Assembly: GCF_003050615.1 (NCBI RefSeq)
Contig: NZ_NWBU01000005.1
Coordinates: forward strand, 124,001-188,000
Source: Sphingomonas oleivorans
Lineage (GTDB): Bacteria; Pseudomonadota; Alphaproteobacteria; Sphingomonadales; Sphingomonadaceae
DNA: 64,000 bases
Reading direction: 5' to 3'
Each line of letters opens with the position of its first letter. Position 1 is the first letter of the stretch. The translations under genes were made by a program, and so were the position numbers. The notes under the pieces were generated by a model, which worked only from the letters and a program-made list of their open reading frames with translations, was not told where the DNA came from and did no database searches. Positions 24,491-32,345 of the stretch are shown in pieces.

Positions 24491-25041
24491 CAGGCAATCA
24501 GGCGGGTGTGAAATACATCATCGAGCCGCTCGATCCATCCAAGCATGATCGGGCGGCTTTTTCGTGCGGCATCGAACAGGTCGATAATTATTTCAAGAAG
24601 ACCGCGAACAAGCTGGCTCAAGCCGGGAACGTTCGGGTCCACGTCATGACCGATCCGGACGGAGCGCTTATCGGCTTCTATGCGATCAACGCGCACGCGA
24701 TCCATTATTCCGATCTGCCCGGGAAATTCGGCCGCGATCGGCCTGGCCATGGACATATTCCGGCAGCCTATATCTCCATGATCGGCGTCGACTCCCGCTA
24801 TCAGGGACGGGGCTTCGGCGGCGACCTGCTGGCCGATTGCCTGCGCCGTCTCGCCGGAGCTGCTGAAGCGGTCGGCATGCGAGTGATCCTTTTGGACATC
24901 CTCGACTGCGGCGATGCCAAGCGCGTGGAGCGGCGCAGGAAGCTATATGCCGACTATGGCTTTACCGCGTTCCAGTCGAACGCGCTGCGCATGTATCTCC
25001 CCATGGCGGACGTCGAGGCGCTGATCGCCGAAGGCGGCTAG
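24487..25041 (+). CDS. GNAT-family toxin (TacT/AtaT-like acetyltransferase)
   Basis: A 184-aa GNAT acetyltransferase. 'RYQGRGFGGDLLADCLRRL' is the acetyl-CoA pyrophosphate loop (Q/RxxGxG), and 'KLYADYGFTAFQ' contains the conserved tyrosine near the active site. The N-terminus 'YIIEPLDPSKHDRAAFSCGIEQVDNYFKK' is typical of TacT-type toxins, which acetylate the amino acid on charged tRNA and stop translation. GTG start at 24487 overlapping the antitoxin stop by four bases indicates coupling. Its stop overlaps that of the convergent tautomerase gene. Confidence 0.9.
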   Translation: MTGNQAGVKYIIEPLDPSKHDRAAFSCGIEQVDNYFKKTANKLAQAGNVRVHVMTDPDGALIGFYAINAHAIHYSDLPGKFGRDRPGHGHIPAAYISMIGVDSRYQGRGFGGDLLADCLRRLAGAAEAVGMRVILLDILDCGDAKRVERRRKLYADYGFTAFQSNALRMYLPMADVEALIAEGG

Positions 25042-25427
25042 AGTTCCGCGGTGAGGAACTGCGCGCGACCATGACCGAAGCTCCAGTCAGCATCATCATT
25101 CTCGATGCAGGAGATCATGATGTCCTCTGGAGCGATCCCAGACCGTTCGCCGAGATAATCGACGACCAGCGAATAGAAGAGCTGCTTCATCGCGCGGGAG
25201 CGTGGCCGCGTCGTCATGTGGATCAGCACCCGCTTGTCGGAGCGCTCGAAGCCAAGTCCCGTATCTTCAAGGATGAGGCGCGAAGGCTCATGCTCGGTCA
25301 ACACTTGATAGCGGTCGCGCACAGGAACCTGGAAAGCCTCTACCATGGCATCGTGAATGGCTTGCAGCATCGTCCGAAGCTCCGCCTCGGAGCGGCCCTT
25401 GACGACGTCGATGCGAAGAAGCGGCAT
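25038..25427 (-). CDS. tautomerase-superfamily protein
   Basis: A 129-aa protein of the 4-oxalocrotonate tautomerase superfamily. The start at 25427 leaves 'MPLLRIDVVKGRSEAELRTMLQAIHDAMVEAFQVP', so Pro1, the catalytic base once Met is removed, is in place. The second half ('RVLIHMTTRPRSRAMKQLFYSLVVDYLGE') repeats the beta-alpha-beta unit, as in tautomerase_2/MSAD-like proteins. It begins two bases after the stop of the nitronate monooxygenase gene, so they share a transcript. It may act on a product of nitro-compound oxidation (inference). Confidence 0.85.
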   Translation of the reverse strand: MPLLRIDVVKGRSEAELRTMLQAIHDAMVEAFQVPVRDRYQVLTEHEPSRLILEDTGLGFERSDKRVLIHMTTRPRSRAMKQLFYSLVVDYLGERSGIAPEDIMISCIENDDADWSFGHGRAQFLTAEL

Positions 25428-25429
25428 TT

Positions 25430-26500
25430 TCAGAAATCCCTGATCTGTGAAGTTGCGATGCGGAGTTCGCGCATGAGGCTGTCGATCAGCTTCGCTGCGG
25501 GCATGGCGCGGGACAGCGGCGCGCCCTGCCCCGCCCATTGCGCGCCATAGCCATGCTCGCCGGCCGCCTTGGCCGCAGCATGCAGCGCCTTTCCCGCGTC
25601 ATAGGCGATCGGATAATCAGGCGGCAGCAGATCGGCGGCTTCGGCATCGAGCGCGGTGAAGCGGTTCGCAAGCGCGCGTGCGGGCCGGCCCGAGATGAGG
25701 GTCGTAAGCCGGGTATGATAGGCACCGGCCCCGGCAAGCGCCTTGCGATAGCCTTCATCCGCGCTGGATTCGGGGCAGGATATGAAGGCGGTCCCGAGTT
25801 GGGCGGCAATCGCGCCGAGCCCAAGCGCCGCGTGGATCCCGGCGCCATCCATGATGCCCCCCGCGGCGATCACCGGCAGAGGACTTTGCCGCACCAGCAA
25901 TCGCGTCAAGGCGAAGGTGCCGAGCGCGTCATCGGGCGCGGCCGGATCGAAGACGCCGCGATGCCCGCCCGCCTCGATGCCCTGCGCCACGACCATGTCG
26001 ATCCCCGCTTCCTCGATCCGACGCGCCTCCTCGGGGCTCGTGGCCGTGGCGAGCAGCGTTGCGCCCGCATCCTTCAACGCGGCGATCGCATCAGCCGCGG
26101 GCAAGCCGAAATGGAAGCTGACGACGGGAGGCTTGGTTTCGATCAGCATCGCCAGCATGTCGGCATCGTCGGCGAAGCTCCTGTAGATCGTTCGCAGCGC
26201 CGTGGGCGGCGTGGCGCCGAACTCCGCGAAGCGTGGCGCAAGCCACTCCAGCCACGCCGCCTCGCGCTTCGGATTGGCCTTGGCGGCGCCGTGGACGAAC
26301 AGATTGACGTTGAACGCGCGATCGGTGCGTGCGCGCACTTCCTCGATCATCGCCCGGGCGCCTGCGGCATCGGTCGCGCCGACGCCGATGGAGCCCAGTC
26401 CGCCGGCATTCGATACGGCCGCGGCCAGCGTCGGCGTCGAAACGCCTGCCATGGGAGCCTGCACGATCGGAAGCGATATGCCCAGCCTGTCCAGCATCAT
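25430..26500 (-). CDS. nitronate monooxygenase (NMO/2-nitropropane dioxygenase family)
   Basis: A 356-aa FMN-dependent TIM-barrel enzyme. Landmarks: '[30 protein letters not shown]' at the N-terminus, 'VSFHFGLP' , '[13 protein letters not shown]' with the catalytic-site His, '[32 protein letters not shown]' for FMN phosphate binding. It oxidatively denitrifies alkyl nitronates such as propionate-3-nitronate. It follows the hmp gene by nine bases, in line with a joint nitrosative/nitro-stress operon under NsrR. Confidence 0.92.
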   Translation of the reverse strand: MMLDRLGISLPIVQAPMAGVSTPTLAAAVSNAGGLGSIGVGATDAAGARAMIEEVRARTDRAFNVNLFVHGAAKANPKREAAWLEWLAPRFAEFGATPPTALRTIYRSFADDADMLAMLIETKPPVVSFHFGLPAADAIAALKDAGATLLATATSPEEARRIEEAGIDMVVAQGIEAGGHRGVFDPAAPDDALGTFALTRLLVRQSPLPVIAAGGIMDGAGIHAALGLGAIAAQLGTAFISCPESSADEGYRKALAGAGAYHTRLTTLISGRPARALANRFTALDAEAADLLPPDYPIAYDAGKALHAAAKAAGEHGYGAQWAGQGAPLSRAMPAAKLIDSLMRELRIATSQIRDF

Positions 26501-26509
26501 CGCTTCTCC

Positions 26510-27700
26510 TCAGGCAGCCAGCAGTTCGTCGGTCGGGCCGAAGAGCTCATAATGGATGCGGCTGGGCCGCACTCCGGCCTCGGCCAGGCCCGTCACAAAG
26601 GCACGCAGGAACGGGCGGGGACCGCAGAGGTAGAAATCGGCGTCGGCCAGCGGCGTGTTGGCGCGCAGCCATTCGAGCGTGACGAAGCCTGCGAGCGCGT
26701 CGCCATCGGCCGCCTGCTCGTAGAAGGTCGTGACCGAGGCCGCGCCATGACGTCGGGCGAGCCCGCGGACATGCGTATCGAGCGCGTGGGTGGATCGGTT
26801 GGTGGTCCCGTGCACATACCAGGTCGGAACGGCTTGATGCCGCTCCGCGATGACCTCCATCATGCTCACCATGGGCGTCAGGCCAACGCCCCCCGAAAGC
26901 AGAATGATCGGCCGCTCCGGCGCATCCGAGAGGAAGAAATCGCCGGCGGGAGGCGTGCATTCGACGATGGTGCCGACGGCCGCTTCGTCGTGGAGGAAGC
27001 GCGAGGCCTCGCCCGCCGGCTCGCGTTTGACGGTGATGCGGTAATGATCGCCATTGGGCGCGCTGGAGATCGAATAGTTGCGCTTGAGGCCCGGGCGCCC
27101 GGCGGCATCGAAGCGGAAGGTCAGATATTGGCCCGCCTTGTGGCGCAGCACGGGCCCGCCATCCTCCGGGCGAAGGATGAAGGAGGTGATCGTCTCGCTT
27201 TCGCGCCGCCGTTCCGCGATGACGAAGCGGCGCCAGCCGGTCCAGCCGCCCTGACGGGCGAGGATATCCTCACGGATCGCGGCTTCGCGCCCCATCAATA
27301 TTTCGGCGAGGAACCAATAGGCCTCGCCCCAGGCCGCGAGAATCTCGGCTGTCGCCGCTTCGCCGAGCACCTCCTCGATCGCGCCGAGCAGGGCGGTAGC
27401 GACATGGGGATAATGTTCGGGCAGGATGGCATAGCCGATATGTTTCTGCGCGATCCGTTCCACGGCGGGGCCGAGCGCGCCAAGATTGTCGATGTTGCGC
27501 GCATAGGCGAGCACCGCCGCCGCCAGCGCGTTCACCTGGGCGCCGCTGTCCTGATTGGCCTGGTTGAACAGCGCGCGGATCGCCGCATCCTCGAACAGGC
27601 GCCGGTACATGGCCGATGTTATCGCCGTCCCATGTTCGACGAGCGCGGGCACGGTCGCCTTCACGATCGCAATGGCTTCAGGGGACAGGGGCTTCGGCAT
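26510..27700 (-). CDS. hmp: flavohaemoprotein, nitric oxide dioxygenase
   Basis: A 396-aa flavohaemoglobin: globin domain (1-140) with 'FNQANQ' and proximal heme His87 in 'IAQKHIGYAILPEHY'; FAD domain with 'RNYSISSAP'; NAD domain with 'ILLSGGVGLTPMVSMMEV', 'WYVHGTTN' and 'FYLCGPRPFL', ending in 'YELFGP'. It converts NO plus O2 to nitrate in the cytoplasm using NADH. The start at 27700 (MPKPLSPEAI) is family-typical and lies after CGGAGC. A 23-base NsrR-type palindrome is 16 bases upstream, and the divergent neighbour encodes NsrR, so repression relieved by NO is expected. Confidence 0.95.
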   Translation of the reverse strand: MPKPLSPEAIAIVKATVPALVEHGTAITSAMYRRLFEDAAIRALFNQANQDSGAQVNALAAAVLAYARNIDNLGALGPAVERIAQKHIGYAILPEHYPHVATALLGAIEEVLGEAATAEILAAWGEAYWFLAEILMGREAAIREDILARQGGWTGWRRFVIAERRRESETITSFILRPEDGGPVLRHKAGQYLTFRFDAAGRPGLKRNYSISSAPNGDHYRITVKREPAGEASRFLHDEAAVGTIVECTPPAGDFFLSDAPERPIILLSGGVGLTPMVSMMEVIAERHQAVPTWYVHGTTNRSTHALDTHVRGLARRHGAASVTTFYEQAADGDALAGFVTLEWLRANTPLADADFYLCGPRPFLRAFVTGLAEAGVRPSRIHYELFGPTDELLAA

Positions 27701-27715
27701 GATCGGGCTCCGATA

Positions 27716-27776
27716 AAGATGTATTCTGGATACCTCTATTCTCCCGGCGCTATACATGCAAGTGTAATGCATCTAT
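27716..27776. promoter_or_regulatory. NsrR-type operators in the hmp-nsrR divergent promoter
   Basis: Site A, 27716-27738: AAGATGTAT, five bases, ATACCTCTA; the two arms agree at seven of nine positions and the 9-5-9 geometry equals the known NsrR site form (AAGATGCAT-n5-ATGCATCTT). Site B, 27752-27776: ATACATGCA, seven bases, TGCATCTAT; the arms agree at eight of nine positions, with a spacer two bases longer than usual. Both lie between the divergent starts at 27700 and 27787. Binding is inferred. Confidence 0.65.
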
Positions 27777-27786
27777 TATCCCGGCG

Positions 27787-28233
27787 ATGAAGCTGACGCG
27801 CTACACGGACTATGCGTTGCGGGTGCTCATCCATCTGGGCGCGCATGAGGGGGAGATCGCCTCGATCGGCCAGATCGCCCGCCTTTACGGCATCTCGCAG
27901 AACCATCTGATGAAGGTGGTTCAGGACCTTGGCCGGACCGGCTTTGTCGAGACGGTGCGCGGACGCAATGGCGGGCTGAGGCTCGGGCGTCCGGCTGCGG
28001 AAATCAATCTTGGCCAGCTCGTCCGCCATACCGAGGGGGGCTTCGATCTGGTCGATTGCGACGATTGCCTGATCGCCCCCGCATGCAGCCTGCCGAAGCT
28101 GCTGGCCGAGGCGACGCGGGCCTTCCTGGCGGTTCTGGACAAATATAGCCTCGCCGATCTCGTCGCGCGGCCGGCTGACCTGCGCGCGCTGTTCGACAGC
28201 GCCCCCCTGCCCGCCGGCGCTGCCCTCGCCTGA
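27787..28233 (+). CDS. nsrR: Rrf2-family NO-sensing repressor NsrR
   Basis: A 148-aa Rrf2 regulator: 'MKLTRYTDYALRVLIHLGAH' is the classic NsrR N-terminus, the wHTH covers about 25-65 ('GQIARLYGISQNHLMKVVQDLGRTGFVETVRGRNGGLRL'), and Cys91, Cys94 and Cys100 in 'DCDDCLIAPAC' bind the NO-sensitive Fe-S cluster. It is divergent from hmp with palindromic sites between. It should repress hmp and perhaps itself until NO damages the cluster. Confidence 0.95.
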   Translation: MKLTRYTDYALRVLIHLGAHEGEIASIGQIARLYGISQNHLMKVVQDLGRTGFVETVRGRNGGLRLGRPAAEINLGQLVRHTEGGFDLVDCDDCLIAPACSLPKLLAEATRAFLAVLDKYSLADLVARPADLRALFDSAPLPAGAALA

Positions 28234-28283
28234 GCGCATTGGTCTTTCGCTGTTCACATCGACGATGATCCGGCCGGCCGATC

Positions 28284-28400
28284 CGCTACGCCCGCACGCT
28301 CGCCGGCCTGCGCATCGTCGCCTTCGCATGCATCATGCTCAAGCAGGTCGTTAATGCCCAGATGGGGGCACGCGCGCGCGAGCTTGCCGATGCGCGCGTG
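28284..28400 (+). pseudogene. remnant of a LytS-type histidine kinase gene
   Basis: In the gap after nsrR, 28353-28398 matches 33862-33907 inside the intact LytS kinase gene of this window at 44 of 46 bases, in the same reading frame ('NAQMGARARELADAR'). The codons just upstream (about 28287-28352) read as a hydrophobic helix ('LAGLRIVAFACIMLKQVV'), as expected for the last membrane segment of such a kinase. Neither start nor catalytic part is present. It is a scrap of a paralogue or of a recombination event. Confidence 0.6.
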
Positions 28401-28427
28401 CCGCGAAGACGATGGCGACCTTGCCGC

Positions 28428-29396
28428 TTATGGAACGAGCAGCAGCTTGCCGCTGGTCTTGCGGCTTTCCATGTCGGCATGGGCCTTGGCCGCGTCCGCC
28501 AGCGGATATTCCCCGCCGATCCTGATCTTCAGCTTTCCGTCCGCGATCCAGTCGAACAGCTGCGCCGAGCGCGCGCGGAGCAGTTCGGGCCTATGGATGT
28601 GATCGAAGAAGGTCGCATAGCCGATCTTGATGCTCTTCGGCAGGCTCATGATGTCGAGCGGCCCAGGGCCGCCGAGGACGGGGCCGTACCAGCAGAAGGT
28701 GCCCGACCGGCGCAGCACGTCGAGCGACCCCTGGAAGGTCTTCGGCCCGGACCCGTCATAGACGATGTGCACGCCTTCGCCGTTCGTCAGGCGGAGCGCT
28801 TCCTCGGCGAACCGGCCCTCCGTATCCACGATGACATGATCGGCACCGGCCTCCTTGGCGGCCGCCACCTTGTCGGCCGAAGAGACGCGACCGATGACAT
28901 GCCCGCCCCTCAGCTTGACGATCTGCGTCAGGAGCAGACCGACGCCGCCCGCCGCCGCATGGATGAAGGCGACGTCGCCGGGTTGCACCGGGTAAAAGTC
29001 GGTCGCGAAGTGGCTGGCGGTGAGGCCCTGCATCATTACGGACGCGGCGGCGCGGTCGTCGATCGCGTCGGGAACCGGCACCAGAGCGTCGGCGGCAATT
29101 GCGATCCGCTCCGCATAGCTTCCGGGCGCATAGACCCAGGCCACCCGCTGGCCGGGCTCGATGCCCTCGACGCCCTCGCCCACCGCCAGGACCCGACCGA
29201 CGCCTTCCACGCCGAGGATCTTGGGATTGGGCATCTCCGTCCAGGCCATGCCCTGCCGCACGCCGATGTCCATGAAATTGACGCCCGCGAAGCCGATCTC
29301 GACCAGCGCCTGGCCGGGCCCTGCCACGGGGTTTGGGCGCTCGACATGCTCCAGCATCTCGCGGCCGCCAATGCCGTTCATCACAACAGCTTTCAT
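28428..29396 (-). CDS. zinc-independent quinone-oxidoreductase-type alcohol dehydrogenase (MDR)
   Basis: A 322-aa medium-chain reductase of the NADPH:quinone reductase type: 'VEIGFAGVNFMDIGVRQG', 'LGVEGVGRVLAVGEGVEG', 'VMMQGLTASHFATDFYPV', 'AFIHAAAGGVGLLLTQIVK' (NADPH-binding AxxGGVG), 'VIGRVSSADK', and C-terminal 'KTSGKLLLVP'. Structural and catalytic Zn cysteines of true alcohol dehydrogenases are absent. It reduces quinones or enones with NADPH. The start is the second of two adjacent ATGs (29396), seven bases after GGAG. A 19-base operator shared with the neighbouring TetR gene lies just upstream, so TetR control is likely. Confidence 0.9.
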   Translation of the reverse strand: MKAVVMNGIGGREMLEHVERPNPVAGPGQALVEIGFAGVNFMDIGVRQGMAWTEMPNPKILGVEGVGRVLAVGEGVEGIEPGQRVAWVYAPGSYAERIAIAADALVPVPDAIDDRAAASVMMQGLTASHFATDFYPVQPGDVAFIHAAAGGVGLLLTQIVKLRGGHVIGRVSSADKVAAAKEAGADHVIVDTEGRFAEEALRLTNGEGVHIVYDGSGPKTFQGSLDVLRRSGTFCWYGPVLGGPGPLDIMSLPKSIKIGYATFFDHIHRPELLRARSAQLFDWIADGKLKIRIGGEYPLADAAKAHADMESRKTSGKLLLVP

Positions 29397-29411
29397 CATC
29401 TTGCTCCAAAT

Positions 29412-29430
29412 TTGAATGAACGTTCCATAA
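29412..29430. promoter_or_regulatory. TetR-type operator upstream of the MDR oxidoreductase gene
   Basis: TTGAATGAACGTTCCATAA. Its reverse complement agrees with the site at 30036-30054, upstream of the tetR gene, at 16 of 19 positions. It contains the palindrome GAACGTTC. It lies 16 bases upstream of the oxidoreductase ATG, where a bound repressor would block transcription. Confidence 0.65.
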
Positions 29431-29452
29431 CAAGTCAAAAAAAGGGGGGCAG

Positions 29453-30028
29453 CTATCGCAATGCCCTGAGCGCCAGCTCGGCAAGGCTGGTCAAAGTCGC
29501 GCGGTCGGCACCACCGCGCCCGGCGATGCGGATGCCGGCGATAGCGGCGATCAGAAAATCGGCCATCGCTCCGGCTTCGATCCCGGCGGCGACATCGCCT
29601 TCCTGCTGCGCATCCCGGACGCGCTCGGCGATCGCCTCGCGCATTGCCCTGGCAAGAGATGCGTTGATGTCCGTGAGATCGGGCCGGGACGTGCCGAACT
29701 CGCAGATCGAGCCCATGCCGAGGCAGGGCTGGTCCGCCGTGTCGACCACCCTGCGCAACATCGCCTCGATCCCGTTTATGGCCCGGGCCCCACTGCGAAG
29801 CGCCTCGAAATGCGCGGCACATTCGCCCATTCCGTAGCGACGCATCGCCGAGCGGTAGAGCTGCCACTTGTCGCCGAAAGTGTCGTACAGGCTCTGGCGT
29901 CCGATCCCCATGGCGTCGACGAGCATCGCGGCTGAGCTGCCCTCGAACCCATGTTCGCGAAAGACGCCGATCGCGGCATCGAGCGCCGCGTTCGCATCGA
30001 ATTCCCTTGGTCTTGCCATGGACGCCAT
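29453..30028 (-). CDS. TetR-family repressor of the adjacent oxidoreductase
   Basis: A 191-aa TetR regulator: 'MARPREFDANAALDAAIGVFREHGFEGSSAAMLVDAMGIGRQSLYDTFGDKWQLY' is the HTH of the AcrR/NemR-like group, followed by a helical ligand domain with a single Cys in 'QPCLGMGSICEFG', of the kind that can sense electrophiles. It lies directly upstream of the quinone-oxidoreductase gene on the same strand, and the two promoters share one operator sequence. The start is MASMARPREF at 30028 or the ATG nine bases later. Confidence 0.92.
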   Translation of the reverse strand: MASMARPREFDANAALDAAIGVFREHGFEGSSAAMLVDAMGIGRQSLYDTFGDKWQLYRSAMRRYGMGECAAHFEALRSGARAINGIEAMLRRVVDTADQPCLGMGSICEFGTSRPDLTDINASLARAMREAIAERVRDAQQEGDVAAGIEAGAMADFLIAAIAGIRIAGRGGADRATLTSLAELALRALR

Positions 30029-30035
30029 CTATTCA

Positions 30036-30054
30036 TTATGGAATGAACATTCAA
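30036..30054. promoter_or_regulatory. TetR-type operator upstream of tetR
   Basis: TTATGGAATGAACATTCAA, containing the perfect 12-base palindrome GAATGAACATTC apart from its two central bases. It is the partner of the site at 29412-29430 and starts eight bases upstream of the tetR start, which points to autorepression. Confidence 0.65.
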
Positions 30055-30104
30055 GAGGCGCGTTGAAGCTCGCGCTATTTTTCGGAGGCGCGGGCGTGCT
30101 CGGG

Positions 30105-30401
30105 TCAGGCGATCTGTTCGAGCGCGTGGATTTCGATATGGGCGATCGATCCTGCGGGCAGCTGGGCGTTGAAGGACCGGATCGCCGCGCCGGACATGTG
30201 CCTTTCCCAGGCGTTTCGCGATGCCCAGTCCTCGACGAAGACGTAGACGCCCCGCTGCGTCGGATTGCGGTACAGATGATAAGAGAGGCAGCCCTCCTCG
30301 TTCCGCGTCGCGGTGGAGAGAAGGCCAGCCTGTTCCTCGAACACGGCTTCCCGTCCGGGCGTTATGACGACGCGCGCGACGACCTTGATGCTGTCAACCA
30401 T
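30105..30401 (-). CDS. antibiotic-biosynthesis-monooxygenase (ABM) domain protein, putative quinol monooxygenase
   Basis: A 98-aa ferredoxin-like ABM-domain protein: 'VVARVVITPGREAVFEEQAGLLSTATRNEEGCLSYHLYRNPTQ' and 'FVEDWASRNAWERHM'. YgiN-type relatives oxidise quinols without cofactors and help cells against quinone stress, which fits the neighbouring quinone-oxidoreductase/TetR pair. The end 'GSIAHIEIHALEQIA' is complete. It is separate from tetR by about 75 bases and read in the same direction. Confidence 0.88.
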   Translation of the reverse strand: MVDSIKVVARVVITPGREAVFEEQAGLLSTATRNEEGCLSYHLYRNPTQRGVYVFVEDWASRNAWERHMSGAAIRSFNAQLPAGSIAHIEIHALEQIA

Positions 30402-30507
30402 TTTTCGAATCCTTTGATGAAGCGCGCAACGCGCTGGGGCCGGGCGATCGCCGGAGCCCGGACGGCGGGCGGATGCCCTGCGATCGCCGCGCCTTTGGCG
30501 GGCTGAT

Positions 30508-31350
30508 CTATTTCAGCCGCCGGAGCAGTTCCTTGGCGACCTCGGGGGCAGAAGCCGGGTTCTGGCCGGTGATCAGCTCGCGATCGATCACCATGTTCGC
30601 CGAGAATGGCGTCTTGTTGCTGACATAGTTCGCACCGGCGGCCTGAAGCGCCGTCTGCGGGTAGAGCTTCATCGTCCCGCCGTTGAGCAGCCCCTTGGCG
30701 ATTTCTTCTTCCTGGTTGCTGATCACGGTCAGCCGGTATCCGGCGTAGATCCAGCCCGGGCGCGCTCCGGCGCCGTTGCCGGCTTCAAGCCGGCCGACGA
30801 AGCCCTGCGCATCGGACAGGGTCGAGAGCAGAGCGATCGGGCCGTGGCATGCCAGCGCCGTGGTCTTGCCCTTGGCGTGGAAGTCGGCCAGCAGCCGGCC
30901 CAGCTCGGGGCTGACGAGCAGGTCCTGCATCGGCGCATGGCCGCCCGGCACATAGACGGCGTCGAACTGGTCGTAGCCCCTCTGCTCGACGCGCGCGAGG
31001 CTGACGACGGGCGACTCGCTGCGCGAGGTCAGCTTGAGTTGGGCGAGCAGGGCGAGGCTGGCCTGCATCGCCGTCTCGTCCCCGTTGAAATACATCTTGT
31101 CCACCGAGGACTGGTCGAGCGTCGGCGCCGCGCCTCGCGGGGTCGCGAAGACGATCTCGTGACCGGCATCGCGCAGGGCCTGGACCGGCTGCATCAGCTC
31201 GTTGAGGTAAAAGCCCGTCTTGAAGACCCGGCCGTCCCGCAGGTCGAGATGGTCCGAATCCGAGAGGACGACCAGCACATTGCCGGCATGGGCGGCGGCG
31301 GCGCTGAGGCTGAGGGCCAGGGCGGCCGCGAGCGTAGGAATGAGTTTCAT
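30508..31350 (-). CDS. DJ-1/PfpI (class I GATase-like) protein, exported
   Basis: A 280-aa protein with a Sec signal peptide (MKLIPTLAAALALSLSAAAAHA, ending near residue 22) and a DJ-1/PfpI fold: 'FKTGFYLNELMQPVQALRDAGHEIVFATPRG', 'FDAVYVPGGHAPMQDLL' and 'TALACHGPIALL' with the nucleophilic-elbow Cys followed by His. Larger family members act as glutathione-independent glyoxalases/deglycases or chaperones; a periplasmic one is less usual. The second of two adjacent ATGs (31350) fits the GGAG spacing. It is downstream of a cytoplasmic paralogue, probably in one operon. Confidence 0.85.
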   Translation of the reverse strand: MKLIPTLAAALALSLSAAAAHAGNVLVVLSDSDHLDLRDGRVFKTGFYLNELMQPVQALRDAGHEIVFATPRGAAPTLDQSSVDKMYFNGDETAMQASLALLAQLKLTSRSESPVVSLARVEQRGYDQFDAVYVPGGHAPMQDLLVSPELGRLLADFHAKGKTTALACHGPIALLSTLSDAQGFVGRLEAGNGAGARPGWIYAGYRLTVISNQEEEIAKGLLNGGTMKLYPQTALQAAGANYVSNKTPFSANMVIDRELITGQNPASAPEVAKELLRRLK

Positions 31351-31427
31351 CATGCTTCTCCGGGGAGGAGGCCCCTCCGACGAGCGGGAGGGGCCGGTCA
31401 TCGCCTTGTTATGGCGTTATGGCGCTG

Positions 31428-32144
31428 TCAGGCGCGTTCGGTCCGGGCGGTCAGCAGATCCCGCAGGGCTTCGCCGACGCCGGTCGCCGATTGCGGGTTC
31501 TGGCCGGTCACCAGCCTTCCATCGACGACGACCTTGGCCGTCCATGCGGGGGCCGCATGGTGGTGCGCGCCGCGTGCCGACAAGGTGCTGGCGAGGAGGA
31601 AGGGCACGAGCTGGTCCAACTTGACCGCCCGCTCCTCCTCGTCAGTGAACGCGCTGACATTCTTGCCGGCGACGAGATGGCTGCCATTGCCGAGCGTGAC
31701 GTTCACCAGTGCGGCCGGGCCGTGGCAGACGGCGGCGACGAGACCGCCCGCCTCGTAGATGTCGCGCGTGACGCGCTGCACGGCGGGGCTGGTCGGAAAG
31801 TCCCACATCGCACCGTGTCCGCCCGCGAAGAAGATCGCGGCGTAGCGCGACGGATCGACGTCGCCGAGGCGTGGCGTGCGGCGAATGGCATCACGGAAAC
31901 GTTCGTCGTTCCAGTAATGCGCGTTGGTCGGATCGTTCAGGTCGAGGCCGTCGACCGGCGGCTCGCCGCCGTCGATGGAGGCGAATTCCACCGCGATGCC
32001 GGCAGCATCGAGCACGGCGAGAGGATGGGTGACTTCGCCCAGGTAAAAGCCGGTGGGCTCGCCGCTGTCGCCCTTCACGCCATGGCTGGTGAGGACGAAC
32101 AGCACGGGCTTTTGCGCTGGAGCGCCGATATTTTCGCTGGCCAA
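31428..32144 (-). CDS. DJ-1/PfpI-family protein, glyoxalase III-like
   Basis: A 238-aa cytoplasmic DJ-1/PfpI protein: 'PTGFYLGEVTHPLAVLDAAGIAVEFASIDGG', 'YAAIFFAGGHGAMWDFP' and 'LVAAVCHGPAALVN', with Cys-His at the nucleophilic elbow and Glu in 'GEVTHP'. This matches Hsp31/glyoxalase III-like proteins that convert methylglyoxal to lactate. It is divergent from a LysR gene and upstream of the exported paralogue. Confidence 0.87.
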   Translation of the reverse strand: MASENIGAPAQKPVLFVLTSHGVKGDSGEPTGFYLGEVTHPLAVLDAAGIAVEFASIDGGEPPVDGLDLNDPTNAHYWNDERFRDAIRRTPRLGDVDPSRYAAIFFAGGHGAMWDFPTSPAVQRVTRDIYEAGGLVAAVCHGPAALVNVTLGNGSHLVAGKNVSAFTDEEERAVKLDQLVPFLLASTLSARGAHHHAAPAWTAKVVVDGRLVTGQNPQSATGVGEALRDLLTARTERA

Positions 32145-32345
32145 GGTCTTCTCCTGAAATCTTGACGCTGAAGTGCGTCCCGATAGCGGAGATTTATTGG
32201 CCTATGCTCGGGCGATAAATCCGGCTTGCGCGAAATCATTTGTTCTCAGAAAGCAATAATGCGACCCATCGGGGCCTTGCCGATGGCGGCGGCGCCCTCC
32301 ACGAACAGTGCGCGCGAGGAATATATTCATGTTCGGGAGGCAGGA
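32145..32345. promoter_or_regulatory. divergent DJ-1/LysR promoter region with inverted repeat
   Basis: A 200-base divergent region. GATTTAT at 32191-32197 and ATAAATC at 32215-32221 form a perfect seven-base inverted repeat with a 17-base spacer, a plausible LysR operator by size and place. A strong GGGAGG at 32335-32340 sets the GTG start of the LysR gene at 32346. Confidence 0.45.

Noticed and set aside
25538-27790. 750-codon open frame on the plus strand over nitronate monooxygenase and hmp
   Set aside because: Antisense shadow: no domain-like sequence, while the minus strand holds two full enzymes.
28335-29837. 500-codon plus-strand frame opposite the oxidoreductase and TetR genes
   Set aside because: Antisense shadow. 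Only its first 65 bases are of interest, as the kinase remnant.
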